A stretch of DNA of 64,000 bases from Alcanivorax sp. 1008 (GTDB lineage Bacteria; Pseudomonadota; Gammaproteobacteria; Pseudomonadales; Alcanivoracaceae): contig NZ_JAFMPS010000009.1 of assembly GCF_020667895.1 (NCBI RefSeq), positions 45,484 to 109,483 of the forward strand, given 5' to 3'. The notes beneath the pieces were generated by a model. It was not told where the DNA came from and made no database searches. It worked only from the letters and a program-made list of their open reading frames with translations. Positions 44,694 through 53,835 of this stretch are shown piece by piece (positions within the stretch are counted from its first letter, which is position 1; every line of letters starts with the position of its first letter). A program made the position numbers and the translations under genes.

Positions 44694-45767
44694 TCAGAGT
44701 TCCAGAGTCAGATCAGAGTTAGCGCTGTTGATGCACAGCCTTACGGCGCCCGGCTCACTGAAGGTGTTGCCGTTGCGTGTGTCGGTGGTAGTGCCCAGTT
44801 GTTTCTGACAGGAGCAGGTGTTGCAGATGCCCATGCGACAGCCGTAGGCTGGTTTGAGGCCTTCTGCTTCGAGCGCCTCCAATAGCGGCACGCCCGATGG
44901 AATTTGTACGCTGATGTTGCTCTTGCTGAGGAACAGATTAACCGGTGCACCGGCGGTGGTGACCACCGGGGAAGGGCTGAAAGCCTCGGCCTGAAACAGA
45001 GCGGCTTTATCCGCCAGCAAGCTTTCAACGCTCTGCACAAATCCGTGTGGGCCGCAGGCGTAGATACGGCGGCGTTCAAGGTCCGGCACCAGATTACGAA
45101 ATAGTGACTCTCGTGGATGGCCGTCCAGCTCGTTTTCCAGACGATTGGGCTCACGGGTCAGCACCGTGTGGACCTTCAGCAGGGGGTCGTTTTCCGTCAT
45201 CTTGTGCAGTGCTTCGCTGAAACACAGGTCCGCCCGAGTCCGGGCCCAGTAAATTAACGATGCTGGCTGTTGTAGTGGCTTCTGCGTCAGGGTATTCAGC
45301 AGGCTCATGATCGGCGTAATGCCTGATCCTGCGGCGACGAACAGCCACGCATGAGGCTCTTCCGGCAAGGTCATGTCGCCGTAGGCGCTGCCAAGCTCGA
45401 CCACATCACCGATCTGGCAGCTATGCACCAGATGCTGGCTGACCTTGCCTTGCGCTATGGCCTTAATGGTCAAGCGAATACGACCATCCTTGTGCAACGA
45501 GTCTGATGGGCTGTAGCTCCGCGTCAGCCGCACGCCATTCACTTCCACAGTGACATTCAGATGCTGGCCGGGCTGAAAGCCGGTAAACAGGCCGTTCGGT
45601 TTGAGAGTCAGGCTAACAGTGTCGCGCGCCTCCACGTGGCGCTCCACCACCCGGGCCAGACAGCGATCCCAGCTAAGAGTGGGGTGGACCTTCTGCGCCC
45701 AGAAGTCATAGACGGCGGGATCCACCAGCGGGGCAACAAGGCGTTTCAGGGTTTGGCTAGCCGTCAT
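44694..45767 (-). CDS. desC: Ferredoxin-NADP reductase-type electron donor for desaturase, DesC-like
   Basis: A 357-residue chain with a FAD/NAD(P) reductase part (residues about 30-250: RSYSPSDSL flavin motif, AAGSGITPIMSLLNTL nucleotide motif, YACGPHGFVQSVE) and a C-terminal plant-type [2Fe-2S] domain with ligands in YGCRMGICNTCSC and RLCIN. It should pass electrons from NADPH to the neighbouring desaturase. The start at ATG 45767 has GGAG upstream and is preferred to the TTG at 45794. The stop and the desB start are only two bases apart. Confidence 0.88.
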   Translation of the reverse strand: MTASQTLKRLVAPLVDPAVYDFWAQKVHPTLSWDRCLARVVERHVEARDTVSLTLKPNGLFTGFQPGQHLNVTVEVNGVRLTRSYSPSDSLHKDGRIRLTIKAIAQGKVSQHLVHSCQIGDVVELGSAYGDMTLPEEPHAWLFVAAGSGITPIMSLLNTLTQKPLQQPASLIYWARTRADLCFSEALHKMTENDPLLKVHTVLTREPNRLENELDGHPRESLFRNLVPDLERRRIYACGPHGFVQSVESLLADKAALFQAEAFSPSPVVTTAGAPVNLFLSKSNISVQIPSGVPLLEALEAEGLKPAYGCRMGICNTCSCQKQLGTTTDTRNGNTFSEPGAVRLCINSANSDLTLEL

Positions 45768-45796
45768 TTCGGGGGCTCCGACATGTAGTGCCAATA

Positions 45797-45802
45797 ATTA
45801 TA
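45797..45802 (-). promoter_or_regulatory. -10 element of the desC-desB promoter
   Basis: TATAAT on the minus strand, overlapping the palindrome at 45799-45812. No good -35 is visible, in keeping with a regulated promoter. Confidence 0.5.
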
Positions 45803-45812
45803 CATATGTATA
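45799..45812. promoter_or_regulatory. Palindromic operator 1 in the des divergent region
   Basis: Perfect 14-base palindrome TATACATATGTATA overlapping the desC -10 box. Its centre is 25 bases from operator 2. Probable binding site for the FabR/DesT-like repressor encoded next to it. Confidence 0.6.
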
Positions 45813-45822
45813 GACAATAATC

Positions 45823-45838
45823 TATACACTTGTGCATA
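45823..45838. promoter_or_regulatory. Palindromic operator 2 in the des divergent region
   Basis: TATACACTTGTGCATA, a 16-base near-palindrome with one mismatched pair. The core TACACnTGT resembles the core of E. coli FabR operators. It lies between desC and desT, so it may control both. Confidence 0.6.
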
Positions 45839-45911
45839 AACTAAGCGGTAGCATAGTGGTACGATTTACCCACATTCCGGTATTACTATCCGATCTGCCG
45901 GCTACAGGAAC

Positions 45912-46583
45912 ATGACCATGAACGAGATCGCCACCGACGAGCAGCGCCAGAGCAGTCGCCCCCATCAAGGGCGGCGGGCGGTGATCTCCAGAGAAGATCT
46001 GATGGTGGCGGCCATGCAGCTGGTCGGCCCTAACCGCAGTATCTCCACCCTTAGCTTGCGGGAAGTGGCCCGTGAGGCCGGCATCGCACCGAACAGCTTC
46101 TATCGGCATTTCCGCGATGTGGATGAGTTGGCGGTGAGTTTGATTGAGCAGGCTGGCGGTGCCCTGCGCCAGGTGATTGGTCAGGCCCGGCATCGAGCCA
46201 CTAGTGGGCGTAGTGTGGTGCGCAGTTCCATTGAGGCATTTATGGAGCAGCTGTGGGGCGAGCAGAAGTACATGCAACTGCTGCTGCGAGAGGGCACAGT
46301 AGGCTCCGAGGCGTTCAAGGCGGCGGTTGAGCGCCAGCTGGTCTATTTCGAGGAAGAGCTGTGCGCCGATCTGGTACGTCTGGCAAGTGCCAACGAAACC
46401 GGAATCTATAAGCCGGCGCTGGCGGCCAGAGCAATTACCCGGTTAGTGTTCACCATGGGCGCATCGTCCATGGACTTGCCGGAGGAAAAGCGCCCGCAGG
46501 CCGTGGAGGATATGTCGACCATGGTGCGCATGATTGTGGTGGGTACTCAGACTATTGCTGAAGGGCATATTCAAGTCGACTGA
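45912..46583 (+). CDS. desT: TetR-family regulator, FabR/DesT-like
   Basis: A 223-residue repressor. The helix-turn-helix region LSLREVAREAGIAPNSFYRHF followed by DVDELAVSLIEQAGGALRQ is nearly the FabR signature, and MEQLWGEQKYMQLLLREGTVGS aligns with the acyl-CoA-sensing domain of FabR/DesT. In known cases the protein senses the ratio of saturated to unsaturated acyl-CoA and controls desaturase genes. It faces the desC-desB operon, with two palindromes between. AGGA is just before the ATG. Confidence 0.88.
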   Translation: MTMNEIATDEQRQSSRPHQGRRAVISREDLMVAAMQLVGPNRSISTLSLREVAREAGIAPNSFYRHFRDVDELAVSLIEQAGGALRQVIGQARHRATSGRSVVRSSIEAFMEQLWGEQKYMQLLLREGTVGSEAFKAAVERQLVYFEEELCADLVRLASANETGIYKPALAARAITRLVFTMGASSMDLPEEKRPQAVEDMSTMVRMIVVGTQTIAEGHIQVD

Positions 46584-46598
46584 GCAGGCTTTTTCCGA

Positions 46599-46620
46599 AG
46601 CTGATCCTAAAGGATCAGCT
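46599..46620. terminator. Hairpin between the convergent desT and 46607-47002 genes
   Basis: AGCTGATCCT / AGGATCAGCT, a ten-base perfect inverted repeat with a very tight loop. It overlaps the stop of the minus-strand gene. There is no T-run on either side, so it is a weak terminator candidate. Confidence 0.4.
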
Positions 46621-47002
46621 CCAACGAGCGCACCATGTCCTTTACCTGTGCCATTTCAATTGAGCGATCTTCTTCGTTGCACACGTAGCTCACCACCACT
46701 GCCAGTTTGTTGGCCGCTAGATACCAGTTGTGTCGATACTCTCCGTCAGCCTGCAGGGCGATGCTGAAGCCGCGAAAATGCTTGTTGCGGAAATTTTCTT
46801 TGACTGCCTTCTTCGGTGGCTCGCCAGCGAAAGTTTTCAGGTCCTGCTCAGAGATATCATCGTCACTTTCCATGGCGGTGATCTGCAAAACGCCAACGCC
46901 ATCAGGGTCGGTGAATACCGACGTATCCCCATCATCATGGCCTTCCCAGCCATCAGGAAGGTCAATTGACCAGCCAGTGTCCGCGGCTTGCTCTTCTGCC
47001 AT
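46607..47002 (-). CDS. Conserved-looking hypothetical protein downstream of recG
   Basis: A 131-residue acidic, cytoplasmic-looking protein with no signal peptide or membrane helix. The pattern WSIDLPDGWEGHDDGDTSVFTDPDGVGVLQITA followed by FSIALQADGEYRHNWYLAANKLAVVVSYVC is a beta-sheet-rich sequence reminiscent of small PsbP/DUF1795-like folds, but I do not recognise the family. AGGAG is eight bases before the ATG. It lies 12 bases after recG on the same strand, so it is co-transcribed with it. Confidence 0.8.
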   Translation of the reverse strand: MAEEQAADTGWSIDLPDGWEGHDDGDTSVFTDPDGVGVLQITAMESDDDISEQDLKTFAGEPPKKAVKENFRNKHFRGFSIALQADGEYRHNWYLAANKLAVVVSYVCNEEDRSIEMAQVKDMVRSLELIL

Positions 47003-47014
47003 CTCTGCTTCTCC

Positions 47015-49087
47015 TCAAATATCTGCGTAATTTTCGCCACCCTTTAACCAGCGACGAATCAGTGGCTCAACGTGCTGCGGATAATCACGCTGCATGATCT
47101 CTGCCATCTCCCTGGCTGGCTCCATTAATGCTTCGTCGCGCATCAGATCGACCACGCGGAACGCCAGCTCGCCAGTTTGTCGAGTGCCGAGCCATTCGCC
47201 CGGGCCGCGTAGTCGCAGATCCTCTTCAGCAATGCGGAAGCCGTCATTGGTTTCGCGCATTACTGCCAGGCGGCGCTGAGCGGTCTGCGACAGAGGCGTA
47301 CTGTACATCAGGACGCAGTAGCTTTTCTCGCTACCACGACCTACCCGGCCACGTAACTGATGTAGTTGAGATAGACCCAGACGCTCAGCATTTTCGATCA
47401 CCATCAATGAGGCGTTGGCGACATCGACACCCACCTCGATAACTGTGGTGGCTACCAGTAACTGTGCTTCTCCGTTGGCGAAGCGAGCCATGCGCTGGGC
47501 TTTTTCCTGTGTCTTGAGGCGGCCATGGACAAGTTCTATGTTCAGCTCCGGCAGAGCCTCTTGCAGGAGAGTGCAGGTTAGCTCTGCCGCGCTTGCCTGC
47601 AGAGCCTCAGACTCTTCGATAAGGGTGCACACCCAGTAAGCTTGGGCGCCTGATATACAGGCATTACGAATCCGTTCGATTACCTGTGGCCGGCGTGACT
47701 CGCTGATGACTACGGTGTCGATGGCTTGTCTGCCCGGAGGCAGTTCATCAATCACTGAAGTGTCCAGGTCACCGTAAACACTCATCGCCAGTGTGCGTGG
47801 AATGGGGGTTGCAGTCAGTACCAGTTGGTGTGGTACCTGATCGCCAATATGACCCTTCTCCCTGAGCGCCAGACGTTGGTGAACGCCGAATCGGTGCTGT
47901 TCATCAATGATGGTCAGGCCAAGACGGTGAAAGCAAACGGCTGGTTGAAACAGGGCATGGGTGCCGACGATAACCTGAGCGCTGCCGTCACTGATTTGCT
48001 GGTTGGCCTCCCGGCGGGCCTTGACACCAAGACTGCCCACCAGCCACGCCACATTAATGCCAAGCGGCTTAAGCCAATGGCAGAAGTTGCGGTAATGCTG
48101 CTCAGCGAGGATTTCAGTGGGTGCCATCAGTGCGACTTGATAACCAGCTGAAATTGCCGATAGCGCGGCGCAGGCTGCTACCAGTGTCTTCCCTGAACCG
48201 ACATCACCCTGCACAAGTCTAAGCATGGGATGTGGAATCTGTAGATCTGCATCGATTTCGCCAATCACTCTTTGCTGAGCGCGGGTGAGGTCAAACGGTA
48301 ACGAGCCAAGTAGCGATGTGCGCAAACCATCGGTTTCAAATAATGGTGCCTGATGTGCGCGCTGGCCTGCGCGGCGGCCAAGCATGCCAAGTTGATGGGC
48401 GATCATTTCCTCAATCACCAGACGTCGCACACTGGGGTGCTCGCCTGCCAACAACATATCCACCGGGTCATCCGGAAGCGGAGCATGAAGTTTATGTAGA
48501 GCTTGTTGTAGTGACGGCAGTCCCTGCTGCTGCATTACTGATTCGGGAAGAAGATCTCGTGGCGGCTGGCGAGAAAGAATCTGCAGCGCTTCGATCATCA
48601 ATTTGCGTAGCAATAATTGACTAACCCCATCGGTAGTTGGGTAGACCGGGGTCAGGGCCTTCTCCAAAGGAGGAAGTGAGGATCGAGCGACTTGATATTC
48701 GGGGTGATAAAATTCAAGCCCAGAGGCGCCAACCCGTGCCTCGCCATAGACCCGTATTCTCGCGCCGCGCTCAAGGTTGTTTTTCTGAGCAGCACTAAAA
48801 TGATAAAAGCGCAGCGACAGTGTGCCCGTGCCATCGCTGACCTTGCATAGCAGGCTACGGCGTTTGCCAAATATAATATCGGCCAGTAGTACTTCACCTT
48901 CAATGACAGCGGACTGCTCTGGCCGGAGGCTGCCGATGGGTACTACGCAGGTGCGATCCTCATAGCGAAATGGCAGATGGAACAGCAAGTCTTCGACTGA
49001 CTGAATGCCAAGGTTTTGCAGGCGCTCGGCCACTTTGGGCCCAGCGCCTTTAAGGCGGGTAACCGGCGTTTCCGCCAGAGAATTCAC
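47015..49087 (-). CDS. recG: ATP-dependent DNA helicase RecG
   Basis: Reverses stalled replication forks and migrates Holliday junctions. The 690-residue protein has the wedge (OB) domain in the first third, then helicase motifs: VQGDVGSGKTLVAAC (I), IIDEQHRFGVHQR (II, DEQH), LTATPIPRTLAM (III), and LLVATTVIEVGVDVANA with QLRGRVGRG (V-VI). The C-terminal TRG-like part includes GEWLGTRQTG. The start overlaps the oxyR stop by four bases, as in the conserved oxyR-recG pair. Confidence 0.97.
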   Translation of the reverse strand: MNSLAETPVTRLKGAGPKVAERLQNLGIQSVEDLLFHLPFRYEDRTCVVPIGSLRPEQSAVIEGEVLLADIIFGKRRSLLCKVSDGTGTLSLRFYHFSAAQKNNLERGARIRVYGEARVGASGLEFYHPEYQVARSSLPPLEKALTPVYPTTDGVSQLLLRKLMIEALQILSRQPPRDLLPESVMQQQGLPSLQQALHKLHAPLPDDPVDMLLAGEHPSVRRLVIEEMIAHQLGMLGRRAGQRAHQAPLFETDGLRTSLLGSLPFDLTRAQQRVIGEIDADLQIPHPMLRLVQGDVGSGKTLVAACAALSAISAGYQVALMAPTEILAEQHYRNFCHWLKPLGINVAWLVGSLGVKARREANQQISDGSAQVIVGTHALFQPAVCFHRLGLTIIDEQHRFGVHQRLALREKGHIGDQVPHQLVLTATPIPRTLAMSVYGDLDTSVIDELPPGRQAIDTVVISESRRPQVIERIRNACISGAQAYWVCTLIEESEALQASAAELTCTLLQEALPELNIELVHGRLKTQEKAQRMARFANGEAQLLVATTVIEVGVDVANASLMVIENAERLGLSQLHQLRGRVGRGSEKSYCVLMYSTPLSQTAQRRLAVMRETNDGFRIAEEDLRLRGPGEWLGTRQTGELAFRVVDLMRDEALMEPAREMAEIMQRDYPQHVEPLIRRWLKGGENYADI

Positions 49088-49986
49088 CGGGACAGACCTT
49101 CCTTGGGCACCGCCTGGCGGACCATCTCAATAGCCTTTGGCCGGGGAAAGCTGTCACGCCATACCAGGGCGATGGTTCGGGATGGGACGGGCTTTATGAA
49201 TGGACGTACCGCAAAGGTATCCTCGCTGTAGTTGTTATGGCGCAGCGCGGAGTTCGGCAAGATGGTGATACCAAGACCTCCGGCTACCATATGGCGCAGG
49301 GTTTCCAGTGAGCCACCTTCGATCTGAACCAGATGCTTCTGCTTGCTGGAATCAATGGCCGGGCACAGCTCCAGAACCTGATCCCGGAAACAGTGTCCTT
49401 CGCCGAGAAGAAGAAGCGTTTCATCAAGCAGTTGATCTGGGCGAATGCTTTTTTGGTTGGTCCATGGATGATTGGCTGGCAGCAAAACGGAGAAGGATTC
49501 TTCGTACATTTTGGCTCGAACAAGACCTCCGCCGGAAAACGGCAGTGCTACGATAATGGCATCGAGCTCACCATTTTCCAGCTTGGTGCGCAGTACATGG
49601 GTGTAGTTTTCCTCAATAAATAGCGGCATCTGCGGCGCTGCTTTACGAATCTGAGGAACAATTACCGGGAACAAATAGGGAGCTACAGTAAAAATTGCGC
49701 CAATGCGCAGTGGAGCGCTTAACTGATCCCGTTGTTTGTCGGCCAGTTGCTCAAGTAACTCGGCCTGCTCCAGAACCCGCTGCGCTTGATGAATGATGGG
49801 CTCCGCCTCGGCGCTAACCCGAACCTCCCTTGGCCGGCGCTCGAACAGGGTCATGCCTAAATGGTCTTCAAGTTTTTTGATCGCGGCGCTGAGGGTTGGT
49901 TGGCTGACGTTGCACACATCAGCGGCGCGGCCAAAATGCTTTTCCCGGGCCAGTGCGACGAGATAGCGTAGTTCTGTTAGAGTCAT
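49084..49986 (-). CDS. oxyR: Hydrogen peroxide-sensing LysR-type regulator OxyR
   Basis: A 300-residue LysR regulator: N-terminal helix-turn-helix AADVCNVSQPTLSAAIKKLE and an effector domain with the redox pair Cys199 and Cys208 (GHCFRDQVLELC), the same positions as in E. coli OxyR. Oxidation of this pair to a disulfide by peroxide activates the protein. Target genes (katG, ahpCF) are not in the window. It is divergent from a SDR gene by 71 bases. Confidence 0.96.
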   Translation of the reverse strand: MTLTELRYLVALAREKHFGRAADVCNVSQPTLSAAIKKLEDHLGMTLFERRPREVRVSAEAEPIIHQAQRVLEQAELLEQLADKQRDQLSAPLRIGAIFTVAPYLFPVIVPQIRKAAPQMPLFIEENYTHVLRTKLENGELDAIIVALPFSGGGLVRAKMYEESFSVLLPANHPWTNQKSIRPDQLLDETLLLLGEGHCFRDQVLELCPAIDSSKQKHLVQIEGGSLETLRHMVAGGLGITILPNSALRHNNYSEDTFAVRPFIKPVPSRTIALVWRDSFPRPKAIEMVRQAVPKEGLSR

Positions 49987-50057
49987 GGTCGGCCTTATGT
50001 TGATAGAGTTTGACTATGGCAAAGTGTAACAGCTAACTGTGCAGGGGGAGAGAGCAT

Positions 50058-50876
50058 TTGGCGCATATTCTTGTCGCTGGTCTGGGTGATTTGGGGTCGG
50101 CTCTGGCGCAGGGGTGGTTGGCCTCTGGCCATCAAGTCAGTGCTATTCGTCGCGGCACTGAGGCTCCCGCCGGGATAGATCTCTATCCTCAGGACTTGTT
50201 TTCTGATCCCGTGCAGTTGCCACCGGATCAGATCGATCTGCTGTACATCATCATGACGCCCTCAACCCGTGATGAGGCTGGTTACCGGGCTGCCTATCTT
50301 ACTGCTCCTGCTCGTCTGCTGGATGCTCTGATCGAACAGCAGCCATTGCCGCCGGTGATTTTTGTATCCAGCACCGCAGTTTATGGCGAGCAAGGCGGTA
50401 TGCCGGATGAACTGCAGGAGCCCAGGCCGGAAGCATTCAATGGCCGTATTCTGCTGGCCGCAGAGCAGGAAATTTCGCTGCGCACCTTATCCTCCGCCGT
50501 GCGTTTCTCGGGAATATATGGGCCGGGCCGCGAACGGTTGCTGCATCAGGTGAATGCCATACGTCAGGGTGGCAAAGGGCCATCGCCGCGATGGACTAAC
50601 CGCATTCATAGTCAGGACTGTGTTGGTTTGCTGTATCGCATTGGCGAAGGCTGGCTGCGCGGAGAAATGCAGTGGCCGGTTGTGGTTGGCACGGATGCGG
50701 CGCCGGCGCTAAACGTCGCGGTGCTTAACTGGATTGCGGAGCAAACCGGGCAAGCCATTGATCTGGCAGAGCCGGATATTGCCCCGGGCAAGAGGATACG
50801 CAGCAGGTTTATCGAAGAGGGAAACTATAAGCTGAGCCACCCGGATTATCGCAGTGGTTACGCTACACTGATATAG
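50058..50876 (+). CDS. NAD-dependent epimerase/dehydratase-like SDR protein
   Basis: A 272-residue extended-SDR protein. The cofactor loop is ILVAGLGDLGSALAQGW, and VIFVSSTAVYGEQGG is the active-site region (Ser, Tyr). A usual YxxxK lysine is not obvious, so catalysis may differ or be lost. RFSGIYGPGRERLL and NRIHSQDCVGLLYR are typical of YeeZ-like SDR proteins found in proteobacteria. Function is unknown. The start is TTG with GGGGGAG nine bases upstream. Confidence 0.83.
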   Translation: MAHILVAGLGDLGSALAQGWLASGHQVSAIRRGTEAPAGIDLYPQDLFSDPVQLPPDQIDLLYIIMTPSTRDEAGYRAAYLTAPARLLDALIEQQPLPPVIFVSSTAVYGEQGGMPDELQEPRPEAFNGRILLAAEQEISLRTLSSAVRFSGIYGPGRERLLHQVNAIRQGGKGPSPRWTNRIHSQDCVGLLYRIGEGWLRGEMQWPVVVGTDAAPALNVAVLNWIAEQTGQAIDLAEPDIAPGKRIRSRFIEEGNYKLSHPDYRSGYATLI

Positions 50877-50877
50877 C

Positions 50878-51264
50878 TCAGTCGATCACCATCACGCCAT
50901 CCATTTCCACCTGAGCGTCCTTGGGCAGCGCGGCCACAGCAACGGCAGCGCGGGCCGGGTAGGGCTGCTCAAAATAACGCGCCATCACTTCATTGACCAA
51001 AGTAAAGTGCTGCAGATCGATCAGGAAAATGTTCAGTTTGACGATTTGCTGCAGGCTGCCGCCTGCGGCTTCGCATACTGCTTTCAGGTTTTCGAACACA
51101 CGCACGATCTGGGCTTCCATATCGCCTGTGGCCAGCATCATGGTTTTCGGATCAAGCGGTATCTGGCCGCTTAGATAAACAGTATCGCCAACCTTTACGG
51201 CTTGCGAGTAAGTGCCGATAGCTCGCGGCGCTTTTTCGGTCGAGATAATTGAGCGATTGGGCAT
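50878..51264 (-). CDS. ridA: Reactive intermediate/imine deaminase RidA
   Basis: A 128-residue enamine/imine deaminase that removes reactive 2-aminoacrylate and related compounds made by PLP enzymes such as IlvA. Family landmarks: [38 protein letters not shown], and [20 protein letters not shown] with the substrate-binding arginine and the conserved Glu. The open frame extends ten codons upstream, but AGGAGA precedes the ATG at 51264. It lies 39 bases after spoT, as in pseudomonads. Confidence 0.95.
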   Translation of the reverse strand: MPNRSIISTEKAPRAIGTYSQAVKVGDTVYLSGQIPLDPKTMMLATGDMEAQIVRVFENLKAVCEAAGGSLQQIVKLNIFLIDLQHFTLVNEVMARYFEQPYPARAAVAVAALPKDAQVEMDGVMVID

Positions 51265-51303
51265 GAAAAATCTCCTGTGCCTCAGCCGTGGCAAAAAAGT
51301 TGT

Positions 51304-53415
51304 TCAGAGCCGCTGGATGCGGATCACGTTGGATAGCATGCGTAGCTTCTTGATGATTCTGGCCAGATGAATGCGGTCGTGAACCATGATAATCGCATTG
51401 ATGACAGTCAGAGTGGCATCTTTTTCAGCCATGCTTATGTTTTCGATATTGGAACCCTGCTCGGAGAGGAGTGTTGCCAATGTTGCCAGCACACCTTTCT
51501 TGTTGATCAGTTCGATGCGCAGGGCGGCACTAAATTCATGGTCGACTCCTGAATCCCAGCCCAAAGCGATACATTTTTCCGGATTGTTTCTTAGTTCCGC
51601 CAGGACATTCTTGCAGTTATCGCGATGTACCACGATGCCACGCCCGGCGCTGAGATGGCCGAGGACATGGTCGCCAGGTAATGGGTGGCAGCACTTGGCA
51701 TAACTGACCAGCAGGCCTTCTGTGCCTCGGATGGCAATCGGCTTGCGCTCTTCGCCGGATGTGGACTCTTCTTCGCGGCCGCCGAGCAGTTTACGCGCGA
51801 CCAGTGGAGCTAGCCGATTGCCCATGCCGATTTCGCCGAGTAATTCGTCGAAAGAGGTGTAGCCGTTCGCGGCCAGTTCTGAGACGACTCTTTCTACGGG
51901 AAGCTCATTCATGGTTTTGCCATAGGCGGATAATGCCTTTTCCAGGAGACGTTCACCCAGTTCCACGGACTCTTCATGGCGCTGGCTCTTCAGGAAGTGG
52001 CGAATAGTCGAGCGTGCTTTCGCGGTAACAACGAAATTAAGCCATGCCGGATTGGGAGTGGCATTTGGCGCTGTAATAACACGTACGGTTTGGCCGGATT
52101 CCAGCGGTGTTGATAGCGCCGCCAGCTGGCCGTCGATACGAGCGGCCACGCAGGTATTGCCAATTTTAGAATGAACGGCGTAAGCAAAGTCCACCGGTGT
52201 GGCGCCTGCCGGCAACTCCTTGATCTGGCCCTTCGGCGTAAATATGTAGACCTCGTCGGGAAACAAATCTACTTTGACGTTCTCGATAAACTCCATCGAG
52301 TCGCCCGCTTTTTGCTGCATTTCCAGCAGCCGCCCCATCCACGACTGGGCTCTGCTCTGGGTTGGGCTGCCGGTGGCCGGGTCATCAATTTTGTATAACC
52401 AGTGGGCGGCAATGCCGTTATTGGCCATTGCTTCCATTTCTTCGGTTCGTACCTGAATCTCCAGCGGTAAACCGGAGCGCGCCTTCAGAGTGGTGTGCAG
52501 TGATTGGTAGCCATTGGCCTTTGGTATGGCGATGTAGTCTTTGAAGCGCCCGGGAATGGGTGTGAAGTAATTATGCGTGGCGCCAAGTACCCGGTAGCAG
52601 GTGTCTACCCGGTCAACAATAATGCGAAAGCCATACACGTCCATGATGTCAGCAAAGCTTTTTTGCTGCTCCTTCATTTTCATGTAGATGCTATAAAGGT
52701 GTTTTTCCCGGCCAATCACCCGCGCTTCAATGCCTTCCTGTTCCAGGCAGTGTTCGATGCTCGCTTTGAGGGTTGAAAGAATTTCCTTGCGATGACCTCG
52801 TGCGGATTTGACTGCCTTGGCAATCAGTCGCGCGCGCATGGGATAAATAGCATTAAAGCCGAGATCTTCGTATTCCACGCGCATGTTGTACATGCCCAGA
52901 CGATTGGCGATAGGAGCGTAAATCTCCATCGTCTCAAGCGCTATGCGTTTACGCTTTTCCGGTGGCATTACATGCAAGGTGCGCATGTTGTGCAGGCGGT
53001 CGGCCAGCTTCACCAGAATGACGCGGATATCGCGGGTCATGGCGAGCATCATCTTGCGCAGGTTTTCAGCCTGCTGCTCAGCCTTTGATTCGAACTTGAT
53101 CTGGGCGATTTTAGACACGCCATCAACCAGCTCGGCGACCTCTGGACTGAACTGGGCGGCCAGTTGATCCTTGCCCACGCCGCAGTCTTCGAGCACGTCG
53201 TGGAGCAGGGCCGCCATCAGGCTCTCGTGGTCCATGTGCATGTCGATGAGGATGTTGGCCACTGCTAGCGGGTGGGTGATGTACGGGTCCCCGCTACGCC
53301 GGTACTGACCTTCGTGGGCCCGCTCGGCGAACTCGTAGGCACGGACAACCCGGGCGATCTGATCATCGTCCAGATAACTTTTCAGCCGTTTAACAAGATT
53401 GTGGATGGTGGCCAA
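51304..53415 (-). CDS. spoT: Bifunctional (p)ppGpp synthetase/hydrolase SpoT
   Basis: The 703-residue protein controls the stringent-response alarmone. Domains in order: HD hydrolase (HDVLEDCG and KLADRLHNMRTL, residues about 45-155), synthetase (YSIYMKMKEQQKSFADIMDVYGFR and YQSLHTTL), TGS (IYIFTPKGQIKELPAGATPVDFAYAVH-type segment near 390-420), helical and CC regions (SYAKCCHPLPGDHVLG), and a C-terminal ACT domain. The intact HD motif supports hydrolase activity. It follows rpoZ and gmk on the same strand. Confidence 0.97.
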   Translation of the reverse strand: MATIHNLVKRLKSYLDDDQIARVVRAYEFAERAHEGQYRRSGDPYITHPLAVANILIDMHMDHESLMAALLHDVLEDCGVGKDQLAAQFSPEVAELVDGVSKIAQIKFESKAEQQAENLRKMMLAMTRDIRVILVKLADRLHNMRTLHVMPPEKRKRIALETMEIYAPIANRLGMYNMRVEYEDLGFNAIYPMRARLIAKAVKSARGHRKEILSTLKASIEHCLEQEGIEARVIGREKHLYSIYMKMKEQQKSFADIMDVYGFRIIVDRVDTCYRVLGATHNYFTPIPGRFKDYIAIPKANGYQSLHTTLKARSGLPLEIQVRTEEMEAMANNGIAAHWLYKIDDPATGSPTQSRAQSWMGRLLEMQQKAGDSMEFIENVKVDLFPDEVYIFTPKGQIKELPAGATPVDFAYAVHSKIGNTCVAARIDGQLAALSTPLESGQTVRVITAPNATPNPAWLNFVVTAKARSTIRHFLKSQRHEESVELGERLLEKALSAYGKTMNELPVERVVSELAANGYTSFDELLGEIGMGNRLAPLVARKLLGGREEESTSGEERKPIAIRGTEGLLVSYAKCCHPLPGDHVLGHLSAGRGIVVHRDNCKNVLAELRNNPEKCIALGWDSGVDHEFSAALRIELINKKGVLATLATLLSEQGSNIENISMAEKDATLTVINAIIMVHDRIHLARIIKKLRMLSNVIRIQRL

Positions 53416-53477
53416 GCGTGCCTTCAGGGTTCGTGTGTCGACCCTTGGGAGCTTAGGAGGGGCGTGGCGATTTGTCT

Positions 53478-53503
53478 ATGACGCCTTCTCAAGAAGGCGT
53501 CAT
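53478..53503 (-). terminator. Hairpin between rpoZ and spoT
   Basis: ATGACGCCTTC / GAAGGCGTCAT with a TCAA loop, in the 129-base gap after rpoZ. No T-run follows on the minus strand, so it may act as an attenuator or stabiliser. Confidence 0.45.
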
Positions 53504-53544
53504 GACTTATTGAAAAAGAAAGGATTTTACAATCCCCTCAGCGG

Positions 53545-53808
53545 TTAGTTGCTGAACGACTCGGTCAGCAGGGCAAGTTCGTCGATTGCGTCCCGGCGGG
53601 CTTCGCTGTCGTTGTCGACAAAATCGCGGGTTACCAAGCCATCGGCGATCTCGCGCAGGGCGACAACACTTGGCTTGTCATTCTCCCAGGCGACACGGGG
53701 TTCCTTGCCACCGGTCTGTAGCTGGCGGGCGCGGCGGGCCGCTACCAGAACCAGTTCAAAGCGGTTTTCCATGTTTTCCAGGCAGTCTTCAACAGTTACA
53801 CGAGCCAT
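53545..53808 (-). CDS. rpoZ: RNA polymerase omega subunit
   Basis: An 87-residue subunit that helps assemble beta-prime and takes part in ppGpp binding. [20 protein letters not shown] is the invariant N-terminus and AARRARQL the conserved helix. It lies between gmk and spoT, the gmk-rpoZ-spoT order that links ppGpp metabolism with its target enzyme. Confidence 0.96.
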   Translation of the reverse strand: MARVTVEDCLENMENRFELVLVAARRARQLQTGGKEPRVAWENDKPSVVALREIADGLVTRDFVDNDSEARRDAIDELALLTESFSN

Positions 53809-53835
53809 AGGTCACCTCTTAAGCGGATGGCGATT

